A stretch of 7,303 bases of DNA, from NCBI GenBank assembly GCA_021299565.1, contig JAJTHA010000196.1:1-7303 (forward strand). Direction: 5' to 3'. Under the pieces are notes generated by a model. That model searched no databases. It was given only the letters and a program-made list of their open reading frames with translations, and had not been told where the DNA came from. A program made the translations under genes and the position numbers. Source of the stretch: Candidatus Caenarcanales bacterium (GTDB lineage: Bacteria; Cyanobacteriota; Vampirovibrionia; LMEP-6097). Positions 1-7,023 of this stretch are shown piece by piece; position 1 is the stretch's first letter; each line of letters opens with the position of its first letter.

Positions 1-624
1 GTAGATATTTGCGCTGATCAGGCGATCATTGAAGCCGCGATCAAAGAAGCTAATAACGAAATTGCGATTGTAGTCTCTTCAGTCAACCCAGAAGAACTTT
101 ACCAAGCTGAAAAATTAGGAGCTACAGTACTAGAGCTGGGCAATTACGAAGCTCTTCACAAAGAAGATATATATCCAAGCGCCGCAGAGGTCTTGAACTG
201 GACAGAATTAGTTCTTGCAAGAAGAAAATCAGCATTAGTATCTGTTACTATCCCGGGACATTTGGCTTTAAGTGAGCAAATTTCTCTTGCTCAGAAACTA
301 GAGACAATGGGAGTGGACATCATTCAAAGCGAAGGAGCGACAGAAATGAAATCATCTTCTGCACTTGGTTTAATCGAAAAAGCGAGCATAACTTTAGCTG
401 CAACAATAGAACTTCGTAAAAATCTTGATCATGTTTATCTAATAACAGCTTCTGGGCTAAGTCCAGAGACAGTACCAATGGCAATAGCCGCAGGTGCAAA
501 TGGCGTCGGAGTTGGTCAGTTTATCTCTAAACAATCTAGTGAATTAGCAATGTTAGCTGCGATCAAATCAGTTCAAGCTGTTTTAGGTCAGTCAAAAGAC
601 ATTGCACACTATTCTTTGGTCTAA
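1..624 (+). CDS. ycf23: Ycf23/DUF561 family TIM-barrel-like protein (5' end outside window)
   Basis: The reading frame is open from the first base to the TAA at 622-624 and gives 207 residues. The family is usually about 250 residues, so roughly 40 N-terminal residues lie outside the window. The TTG at 193 is an internal leucine codon, because the homology continues upstream of it. Recognisable family blocks, in window numbering, are VVSSVNPEELYQAEKLGA with VLELGNYEAL, the VSVTIPGHLALSEQ stretch, DIIQSEGAT at about 106-114, the LGLIEKAS...TLAA block, and ITASGLSPETVPMAIAAGANGVGVG at about 148-172. The last two resemble the phosphate-binding end of a beta/alpha barrel. Ycf23 is found in cyanobacteria and red-algal-type plastids; its biochemical role is not settled, and I infer only a soluble barrel protein. 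It has no membrane segment. The last 62 bases overlap the convergent holB gene. The family call is confident; the function is not known. Confidence 0.88.
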   Translation, partial: VDICADQAIIEAAIKEANNEIAIVVSSVNPEELYQAEKLGATVLELGNYEALHKEDIYPSAAEVLNWTELVLARRKSALVSVTIPGHLALSEQISLAQKLETMGVDIIQSEGATEMKSSSALGLIEKASITLAATIELRKNLDHVYLITASGLSPETVPMAIAAGANGVGVGQFISKQSSELAMLAAIKSVQAVLGQSKDIAHYSLV

Positions 625-1414
625 CGAAAGATCTAAGTTCACTAAGTGTTTCTTCTATTCTAATGATTGCTTTTGCTTCATTAAGACTTTGAGGGCTTGC
701 TAATTTGGAGCTGTATTGCGACTGAAGAGATTCCAGGAAATCTCTAATTTCTTTTGGTTCTTTAGCGGCTAATTGTTCCGCTGCTTGGATAATCTCCAGT
801 TTTGATGACAAAGAATCAAAATTAAAATCAGACTGATTTGTCATTTCTTGTGATTGCGAAAGATCATCAGCAAAGTCAAATACTTGAGCACGGCTGATTA
901 GGGTACTGAGAACTTTATCCCTACTTTCTGAGAGCAAAAAGAATATAGTATTTTCTCTTGCTTCTTCTATGCTTTTCAATAAAGCAGTTGCTGATTCTTT
1001 ATTAAGTTTATCGGCGCTGTCTATAACGATAAGCCTTATATATTGTGAATTGAAATTCAATTCTTCAAGCAAGTCTCTTATTGTTTCAATTTTGATTTGT
1101 TCTTTGCCTGATTCTTCGGCCCTAATAATTATTGGTGTTTTAGGATGCTCACCACTATCGATCCAACGACAGCTCTGACATTGACCACAAGCTTCATGAA
1201 TTTTGACCGCTTGCTCTTCGCCAAAAAGATTAAAACTCTGATTTTGAGAAAAATTTTCTTGATTTAAGATACAGTTAAGAGTTTGATTTAGTTTTTTGAC
1301 TTGTAAATATTTTGCTTGATGATTTGAGCCGGTGAAAAGATAAGCCCTACAAAGCTTTTCAGCTTTGATAGCTTTATCAAAAAAATCATTAATGAACTCA
1401 ACTCTGCTTATCAT
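563..1414 (-). CDS. holB: DNA polymerase III delta' subunit (clamp loader)
   Basis: This 283-residue protein matches the delta'/DnaX AAA+ family. In the clamp loader, delta' is the non-hydrolysing partner that helps load the beta sliding clamp at primed sites in the cytoplasm. The N-terminal P-loop is degenerate: residues 28-35 read TGSNHQAK, keeping a lysine but losing most glycines, as expected for delta'. A zinc-binding set is present, with C48 followed by C76, C79 and C82 in CGQCQSCRW. The Walker-B region is LIVIDSADKL (128-137), followed by the typical SATALLKSIEE. The arginine-finger motif is S174-R175-A176, against SRC in the classical protein. The C-terminal part (about 190-283) is helical and poorly conserved. 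The ATG at 1412-1414 is directly preceded by AAAGAG, with almost no spacer, so initiation may be weak or atypical. The last 20 codons overlap ycf23 on the other strand. HolB is preferred over DnaX (gamma/tau) because the protein is short and the P-loop is broken. Confidence 0.9.
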   Translation of the reverse strand: MISRVEFINDFFDKAIKAEKLCRAYLFTGSNHQAKYLQVKKLNQTLNCILNQENFSQNQSFNLFGEEQAVKIHEACGQCQSCRWIDSGEHPKTPIIIRAEESGKEQIKIETIRDLLEELNFNSQYIRLIVIDSADKLNKESATALLKSIEEARENTIFFLLSESRDKVLSTLISRAQVFDFADDLSQSQEMTNQSDFNFDSLSSKLEIIQAAEQLAAKEPKEIRDFLESLQSQYSSKLASPQSLNEAKAIIRIEETLSELRSFVRPKNSVQCLLTDLKQLELI

Positions 1415-1620
1415 CTCTTTATATTATGGCATTTGGGTTCCCGGTGATTTAGAGTATTTTTAAAAAAATTTCATCAATTTAACCGTTTGATAACCGATGC
1501 GTGCATTAATGCTTATGTAATTAGTTTGCTAAAGGTGTAGTCGATACATCCAGCAGTAGTAAATAGCCAAAGTAACAGGAATAAAACTTTTACGAGGCAT
1601 ACCATAAAAGGAGAAGAGTC
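1415..1620. promoter_or_regulatory. Divergent intergenic region with short inverted repeats and a strong ribosome binding site
   Basis: This 206-bp spacer lies between the divergent starts of holB (leftward) and the orphan gene at 1621 (rightward). It has no convincing ORF. Alternating short inverted repeats, ATGC-GT-GCAT-TA-ATGC, occupy 1497-1512 and include the perfect palindrome GCATTAATGC (1503-1512). A small hairpin can form at 1534-1550, where GGTGTA pairs with TACATC (one G-T pair) around a GTCGA loop. An A/T tract lies at 1457-1471. The ribosome binding site AAGGAG at 1608-1613 has 7 bases before the ATG at 1621, near the ideal spacing. I could not find a convincing paired -35/-10 promoter on either strand. 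The TTGATA at 1487-1492 could be a -35, but no good -10 follows at the right distance. Confidence 0.4.
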
Positions 1621-2076
1621 ATGGTAGATAGATCACCGAGTTCAGGACGTAACTCAACAATTAGATTGTCAATAGTAAGATCGCAAATCGATCAGCAACA
1701 GCAGGTAATAGCACTGTTAGAGAATAGATTACAAGAATCAATTCTTGGTGGAACAGATGCAGGGAACATTAACTTTGATCAAACCTTACCTGGAATTTTA
1801 GGAGAAATCGCAGATATTTATGGTGATGCCGGTGTTCCTGGTAGCACAGATCCTGCCAAACAATTCGACGGTTTAACCGGCGCTATTGCAAAAGGTGTGG
1901 CAGATTTTGATATTTATGACAACACCAAATCTCTTGAGCAAGATGTATTAAGACAGTTATTGTATCAAGCAAGAGCACTTCTTGGTGAATTACGTGTAGA
2001 AGAACAACATTGGAACGGCGAAGTTTCAGAGGAAAAATCTAGACGTAAAGATCTTGGTGAATTGACTAAAGGCTAA
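1621..2076 (+). CDS. Orphan 151-residue cytoplasmic protein of unknown function
   Basis: I do not recognise this protein. The start is well supported by AAGGAG 7 bases upstream of the ATG, the best ribosome binding site in the window. It has no cysteine, no methionine after the first residue, no signal peptide and no membrane segment. The N-terminus is basic and serine-rich (about 1-12). A glutamine-rich amphipathic helix follows (about 13-42, containing RSQIDQQQQVIALLENRLQ), which could form a coiled coil. The middle section, about 43-100, is rich in glycine and aspartate and includes LPGILGEIADIYGDAG. A second helical region (about 105-151) contains LEQDVLRQLLYQARALLGEL and ends charged. 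Frequent CGT and GGT codons and the good ribosome binding site suggest ample expression; this is inference. It stands alone, with divergent holB on one side and the convergent purD-like gene 6 bases after its stop. It might be a structural, adaptor or secreted-substrate protein, but nothing in the sequence decides this. Confidence 0.8.
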   Translation: MVDRSPSSGRNSTIRLSIVRSQIDQQQQVIALLENRLQESILGGTDAGNINFDQTLPGILGEIADIYGDAGVPGSTDPAKQFDGLTGAIAKGVADFDIYDNTKSLEQDVLRQLLYQARALLGELRVEEQHWNGEVSEEKSRRKDLGELTKG

Positions 2077-2082
2077 TAGCTT

Positions 2083-3348
2083 TTAGCTTACCAGTCCATG
2101 ATCACCGATTTGCTTTTCGTATTCTTTATTTGGAATATCAATTGCTTCGGTGATTTTATAGGCAAGTATTTGAGCTTCAACCAAAGTCTCAGCAACCGCT
2201 GTGATACCAAAGGTTTCTTCTTTGATCACTTGTTGGTTTTCATCTAATTTGGTTCCATAGTAAACCAAATTAATGCCGCTAAATGAATGGTTGATATCTT
2301 CTAATATTGCTTGTATCTCATTAATCAAATTTGGATTAGCCGGAGCACTGCTATTGATATTCACTGCAAGAGCAGATCCAACGAACTTGTGTAGGCCGTC
2401 TTTGTAATGACCTAGATCGTGATTTGCGGCAGCTTGCAAAAGCTCATATAAATCTTCATCCAGAAGAGGCAGCATCACTTGTGCTTCTGAATCACACAAA
2501 TTAGATCTAATTTGTATCAGTTGCGGATTTGGATTAAGGCTAATATCAAAACAGAGAAAACCCGTATAAGGAGCATTATTCTTCTCTAGTGCAGCCATAA
2601 CTGGGTTGATGATTTCTTTTCTGATAATTGCCATAGTTCTATCATTAATCAGGGCAGTTGGTGCATAAGCACCATTATCTTCTTGCAAATTCAAGCTTTT
2701 GTATGCTTGAACGGGAGATAGAGACAAAGCTCTAAAACCATCACAGACAGTGGCTATTGAGAAAATATTTTTGTTTATTTGTTCTTCAATAATAATTTTG
2801 TTTTTCTCTTGTGATAAGAATTTTTGCTTAAAAAATTCTCCGATACAAGCTTGCACTTCATCAAAACTATTAACAAATAAAGCCTTGGAGTTAGATTCAA
2901 CTCTATCACTCAGTAATCTTAATGGATATTGCGCACTGCTCAAATACGCAAGAGCAATATTAGCATCATCAAAAATCACACTTTTGATTGAAGGGATATG
3001 ATTATCGATAAAAAATTCTTTTGCAAGAGAACGAGATCTAGTAATTAAGCTTGATTGAAAGCCAGGAGCAAAAATCAATTTACCGGCTTCTTGGAAAATC
3101 TCCACAATATTAGTTGCAAAAAGGCTTTCATCAAGAACAATAGTGAGATTGATTTTTCTTGCTATAGATATATCCAAAATACGATTAACATCTCGAGTAT
3201 CTATATCTAAGCATTCAGCAAACCCATTCAAGACCTTATTGCCAGGAGCAACGATTAACTCAAGGTGATTTTTACTTTTTTCGGATGATAATAGCTTCCA
3301 AGCGATAGCATGCGCCGCTGCGCCGGAGCCTATAATAAGTACACGCAC
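2083..3348 (-). CDS. purD: PurD (phosphoribosylamine-glycine ligase) homologue, probably catalytically inactive
   Basis: The 421-residue protein has the length and domain order of GAR synthetase, which joins phosphoribosylamine and glycine using ATP in purine synthesis. Conserved features include the N-terminal MRVLIIGSG and HAIAWKL, VAPGN (33-37), the block ending LAKEFFIDNHIP, IIIEE (185-189), PYTGFLCFD (260-268), and the C-terminal YYGTKLD and FGITAVAETL. Active-site positions have changed. GGREHA reads GAAAHA (9-14). The ATP lysine of the EGSK motif reads R106. The lysine of VKADGLAAGKG reads L146 and its glycine loop is lost. The TGGMG loop is shortened to DNGAY. The metal-binding ExN in EFNxRFGDPE reads Q279-I-R281, with the loop as NLCDSE. 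The start is GTG, fixed by the MRVLIIGSG homology and an in-frame stop 13 bases upstream. The frame is intact over its full length, so it looks like a maintained pseudoenzyme or repurposed paralogue rather than decay. The gene symbol marks homology only. It may instead be a highly diverged active enzyme, but this is less likely. Confidence 0.8.
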   Translation of the reverse strand: MRVLIIGSGAAAHAIAWKLLSSEKSKNHLELIVAPGNKVLNGFAECLDIDTRDVNRILDISIARKINLTIVLDESLFATNIVEIFQEAGKLIFAPGFQSSLITRSRSLAKEFFIDNHIPSIKSVIFDDANIALAYLSSAQYPLRLLSDRVESNSKALFVNSFDEVQACIGEFFKQKFLSQEKNKIIIEEQINKNIFSIATVCDGFRALSLSPVQAYKSLNLQEDNGAYAPTALINDRTMAIIRKEIINPVMAALEKNNAPYTGFLCFDISLNPNPQLIQIRSNLCDSEAQVMLPLLDEDLYELLQAAANHDLGHYKDGLHKFVGSALAVNINSSAPANPNLINEIQAILEDINHSFSGINLVYYGTKLDENQQVIKEETFGITAVAETLVEAQILAYKITEAIDIPNKEYEKQIGDHGLVS

Positions 3349-3406
3349 ATACGTATTATCTCATGGATTTTCTATCTTGTGAATTGTCGTATATATTATA
3401 AGAGTA
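3349..3406. promoter_or_regulatory. Compact divergent promoter region between the purD-like gene and the membrane fusion gene
   Basis: Only 58 bases separate the GTG start of the leftward purD-like gene from the TTG start of the rightward membrane gene, so both promoters must sit here or reach into the genes. On the minus strand a perfect TATAAT lies at 3395-3400, about 47 bases before the GTG. No good -35 lies 16-18 bases upstream of it; that position falls inside the other gene. On the plus strand the same AT-rich block reads TATATTATAAGAG and ends almost at the TTG. A plus-strand promoter using it would give a nearly leaderless transcript. The two promoters would therefore overlap and could compete; this is inference. 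Confidence 0.35.
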
Positions 3407-6400
3407 TTGATTTATGGGATAGTACTAGCTTTATACCTAAGTTTTTTCTTGAGCGGCTTTAGCGCTCTAGTTTATGAACTGACCTGGGTGAAATTTCTTA
3501 AAAACATTTTTGGGTCTGACAGCTACGCTCTTAGCACCCTACTTACTGTATTTATAGGTGGTATAGCAATCGGTACTTATTTGTCTGGAGAATTTTTATC
3601 TAAATATTTCTCTACTGACAAAGATGATACAGGCGAAATAAGCAACAACATCAATTGGTCTCATACCTATATTCTGATCATCATATTTGCACTCATCGAA
3701 TTATCTATTGGAATCTATTCTTTGTGCATGCCTGTATTTCTCTCTGATGCTTGCATAGGCAGGATTTGGGGAATATTTGCTAGCTTTTGCCTAGAACTAA
3801 GTTTTTTTGGTGTACTCATCAAATTTTTACTTGCAAGTATATTCATACTTCTACCAACTATATTAATGGGATTGAGTTTCCCCCTGGTTACAGAAATCCT
3901 TGTTGAAAAAAATCCTTCCGAGCATGGCAACAAACAGCTTATTACGAGTAATTTATATGCGACAAATACCCTAGGAGCCATTATTGGAGTAACTATTACG
4001 GGTTTTTGCCTTTTGCCTAATATTGGACTAGCGCTCACGAACAATATCGCTGCTACCGTAAATATCTCGATTGGCTTAAGCTTAATTGGCTTACTGATAT
4101 ATAATCATTTGAAATTCAAAATCAAAAACCCTTTTATGATTTTTGACTTTGCCTATAAATATTATGAGGCGAGAATTCATCTTCTTGCTTTTAAGAAAAA
4201 TCTGACATTTAGCTATAGTGAAGATTTTAAATTACTTGCAATTATTGGTTTTGCTCTAGGTTTTATTAATTTAGGACTTGAAGTCACTTGGGGCAAACTA
4301 CTGCCATTGGTAATTGGTTCGTCAACTTATTCACTAACCATTATCCTTGCCTCAGTTTTGATGGGAATCAGTCTGGGGGCTTATTTGCTAAATGCATTCA
4401 TTTACCTCATAAATAAAAACAAATGGCAAATTTTCTCATGCTTTAAATTTTTGCTCTTTGTTTTCGCTATCGTAACCGCCCTTTCTGTTTCAATAGTAAA
4501 TTTGCTTCCTGAAATATTTTTATCAATTTCTCGCTTTTTTGATATCTTCGTTAAAGATTCTGGATTTTATTTGTGGCAAGATCTTATAAAATTTCTATTG
4601 GCTTTCATTTTGACTTTGCCTGTTACTCTCGTTGAGGGCATGATATTTGCCCTGATATTGTATCTAGTAAGTGGACAAAATATCAACTTAAGCATGAACT
4701 CAAGTTCAGAACAAGAATTCACTCCCGTCGGCACAAAAATATCTAAAATATCTTTTTTAAATACCCTTGGAGCTATTCTCGGTTCTTTTATAACTGGCTT
4801 CGTGCTAATCCCTTTATTTGCAAGCTTTGGGGCGGGTATAATACTTACGTTAAAAGCTTTTATCATAATTGCAATCTGCATTGCATTTGCATCACTCAAA
4901 CTAGAACAAGGGAAAATATCTCAAATATTGGTTATATCATTGAGCATAACAAGCTTATTAATAATGTTATTGATGCCAAGATTCAACACAGAACAACTTA
5001 GCTCTGGTGCTAGTCTTTATAGTGCTTTGAAGTTTCGCAACCAAAGATCAGGACAACTCAAAGACATTGAGGAAAAGGTTTTGTTTTATCAAGAGGGATT
5101 AAACGCCACAATTAGCGTCATAGAAAATAAAACACTTAACGCGGTGTTTTTAAAAAGCAACGGCAAAATAGAAGCCGGCATGCCAATTGATCCGTCTATT
5201 CCTTCAAGCGCTGATATGTCTACTCAAATGCTCTTAGGCTACTTGCCAATATTAGTCAAACCCAATTCTCAAAAGGCTTTGCTAATAGGCATGGGTTCTG
5301 GCATTAGTTTGGAAGCGCTTGCCGTAATTGGTGGCAAATTCAAACTTAGTCATATTGATGTTTGTGAGCTAGAAAAACTAGTCTTTAAAGTTGCAGAAAA
5401 ATTCTTTATCAAAAAGTTTTCATCAGATATCAAAATCGACAAATATAACGCCGATGCAAGAAGTTTTCTTTTTGCTCAAAATCCCAATAAAGATACTTTG
5501 CCCAATTATGATTTAATCATCTCGCAACCTTCTGATCCTTGGTTATCATCAGGTCTATTTACTGAGGAATTCTGGAGATTAGCTTCTCGTAATCTTTCTA
5601 GCACAGGAGCATTTGCCCAATGGTTACAGCTCTACTCGATAGAGCCTGAGTATCTTAAAATAGTTCTTAAGACTTTTCATAAAGTATTTCCAAATGTCAT
5701 CGTTTTTAAACCACAAAACTCAGCAGAATTAATTTTGATTGGCTCGAAAAGACCATTAAGTATTGATTTGCATAAATTCAAAGAAATCTTTGAAGATCAA
5801 GAATTCAGTCAGGATTTGGCTTATATTGGCATCCATGATGAATATGAGCTTCTGGCAAACCTTGTGCTAACGCCTGCCTCAGTAGAGGACTTATTGTCAG
5901 GAGCGTTGACATATAACACCGACAACAATATGTTAATTGAGTTTCATACTTACCAAAATCTATCCAAATTTTTCAAAACCATCAAATCAAATGAAGAATA
6001 TTTATCCAAATTCAGTTCGGCAGATTCAATTAATCGCTTCTTAAATCTAGATAGTCAAGCACGCTGGAAGCTTTCTAACGCACACGCCAATTTCCAAAGT
6101 CCTCTACATCGAAGTCTTGCTAAATCACTTGCAGAGACAGCTTCAGAATTTCGAGCTTTAGCGCTACTCGATTTTAGTTTCAGGCAATCGGATTTCACTA
6201 ATTTAGATGAGTTGAAACAGCTTGCGGCAAAAGAGATTGATCAAATGCATGAAAGCTTAGATTTAACTGATTTCATTAGATCATCTATCATTCTTGGTTT
6301 TTACGAGTCTGCTATTCAATTAGCTAATCATGCCAGAACTCTCACTGAAGATGAAAAGATTTTGGCAAAAATCAATTTGTATGAAGCAAGGATTCATTAC

Positions 6401-7015
6401 AATATTTTGAGGCATCAACTCAAACAAATCGTCATGCCTGACAACAACGATGACAAAGAAGCTATTTATTCTAGTATTGAAGATGAGTTTTTACACGCAA
6501 AGCTACTACTTGCAAACTCTTATCATCTGAATCCTTTTAATGAAGAGCCGTACATAGCCCTTGCTGATTTGAATTTATTAAGCTATCCGTATGCTGTTAG
6601 CCACCAAGTTGAATTACTGGAAGATACTGATTGGCTATTGAGCAAAGCTAGCAAAATTAATCCTAACAATTACAAAACGCATGAGCTATCAGCCAAGCGA
6701 TATATTTTGCAATTACCAGAATCACAATTGGCATTTATGCAAATGATCAAAGAGGGCGGGGCTAATTTGAAAAATGTCGATAAAGGGATCGAAACTTTGG
6801 CTTATTCACTACAACTCAATCCTAGATCTGCGTGGGCGAATTATCAAATGGCAAAGATACAATATATGCTTGGTAATATCGACAATACCGTTATGCACCT
6901 CAATCGCCTAAAGATTTTGTGCCAAGACGAAATCTATTGCAGATCTCAACTGAGTGAAAAGGAGTTGGCGAATTTTGACAGTATTAGTCTAAGATTGGCA
7001 GGATACCTAAACTGA
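3407..7015 (+). CDS. Membrane-bound spermidine synthase-like fusion protein with C-terminal TPR-like region
   Basis: The protein has 1202 residues in three parts. Residues 1-525 hold about 13 hydrophobic segments built as two related halves. YELTW at 23-27 with FGSDSYAL and GGIAIGTYL recurs as LEVTW at 291-295 with GSSTYSL and GISLGAYL. NTLGAIIG at 187 recurs as NTLGAILG at 452. Residues about 545-790 are a spermidine-synthase-type Rossmann domain: YQE at 561-563, the SAM-type loop GMGSG at 628-632, the acidic CELE at 653-656, DAR at 683-685, YDLIISQPSDPW at 701-712 and FAQWLQLY at 736-743. This combination is the known fused MFS/spermidine synthase family. The catalytic aspartate of the soluble enzyme aligns with Q707 (often E in the fused family), so aminopropyl transfer is doubtful. 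Residues about 880-1202 are helical and TPR-like, with NP turns at 1042, 1085 and 1138. The start is TTG: an in-frame stop lies at 3380-3382, no ATG or GTG lies between, and homology begins at once. Only a weak AAGAG precedes it. Substrate unknown; probably inner membrane. Confidence 0.88.
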   Translation: MIYGIVLALYLSFFLSGFSALVYELTWVKFLKNIFGSDSYALSTLLTVFIGGIAIGTYLSGEFLSKYFSTDKDDTGEISNNINWSHTYILIIIFALIELSIGIYSLCMPVFLSDACIGRIWGIFASFCLELSFFGVLIKFLLASIFILLPTILMGLSFPLVTEILVEKNPSEHGNKQLITSNLYATNTLGAIIGVTITGFCLLPNIGLALTNNIAATVNISIGLSLIGLLIYNHLKFKIKNPFMIFDFAYKYYEARIHLLAFKKNLTFSYSEDFKLLAIIGFALGFINLGLEVTWGKLLPLVIGSSTYSLTIILASVLMGISLGAYLLNAFIYLINKNKWQIFSCFKFLLFVFAIVTALSVSIVNLLPEIFLSISRFFDIFVKDSGFYLWQDLIKFLLAFILTLPVTLVEGMIFALILYLVSGQNINLSMNSSSEQEFTPVGTKISKISFLNTLGAILGSFITGFVLIPLFASFGAGIILTLKAFIIIAICIAFASLKLEQGKISQILVISLSITSLLIMLLMPRFNTEQLSSGASLYSALKFRNQRSGQLKDIEEKVLFYQEGLNATISVIENKTLNAVFLKSNGKIEAGMPIDPSIPSSADMSTQMLLGYLPILVKPNSQKALLIGMGSGISLEALAVIGGKFKLSHIDVCELEKLVFKVAEKFFIKKFSSDIKIDKYNADARSFLFAQNPNKDTLPNYDLIISQPSDPWLSSGLFTEEFWRLASRNLSSTGAFAQWLQLYSIEPEYLKIVLKTFHKVFPNVIVFKPQNSAELILIGSKRPLSIDLHKFKEIFEDQEFSQDLAYIGIHDEYELLANLVLTPASVEDLLSGALTYNTDNNMLIEFHTYQNLSKFFKTIKSNEEYLSKFSSADSINRFLNLDSQARWKLSNAHANFQSPLHRSLAKSLAETASEFRALALLDFSFRQSDFTNLDELKQLAAKEIDQMHESLDLTDFIRSSIILGFYESAIQLANHARTLTEDEKILAKINLYEARIHYNILRHQLKQIVMPDNNDDKEAIYSSIEDEFLHAKLLLANSYHLNPFNEEPYIALADLNLLSYPYAVSHQVELLEDTDWLLSKASKINPNNYKTHELSAKRYILQLPESQLAFMQMIKEGGANLKNVDKGIETLAYSLQLNPRSAWANYQMAKIQYMLGNIDNTVMHLNRLKILCQDEIYCRSQLSEKELANFDSISLRLAGYLN

Positions 7016-7023
7016 AACTGTTA

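Noticed and set aside
193..195. TTG as a start codon for the ycf23 gene
   Set aside because: The frame stays open to base 1 and family-like sequence (VVSSVNPEEL, LELGNYEAL) lies upstream, so this is an internal Leu codon of a gene cut by the window edge.
969..1178. Plus-strand open frame of 69 codons
   Set aside because: It lies wholly inside holB on the opposite strand, has no ribosome binding site, and its translation looks like the usual shadow of a helical protein.
2074..2092. Terminator hairpin between the orphan gene and the purD-like gene (AGCT-TTT-AGCT)
   Set aside because: The stem is only 4 bp and does not extend, and no proper T-run follows; it is too weak to call.
2750..3001. 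Plus-strand open frame of 83 codons
   Set aside because: It is antisense to the purD-like gene, which has clear family homology across this stretch; there is no independent support.
3348..3350. ATG start for the minus-strand purD-like gene
   Set aside because: This ATG overlaps the GTG start but is in another frame; only the GTG gives the conserved MRVLIIGSG N-terminus.
3715..4044. Minus-strand open frame of 109 codons
   Set aside because: It is antisense to membrane segments of the fusion protein, where AT-rich hydrophobic codons leave long shadow frames.
4567..4899. Minus-strand open frame of 110 codons
   Set aside because: It is antisense to the second membrane half. It resembles the previous shadow in sequence (both contain APRVF) because both mirror the duplicated NTLGAI motif, so it is not a separate gene family.
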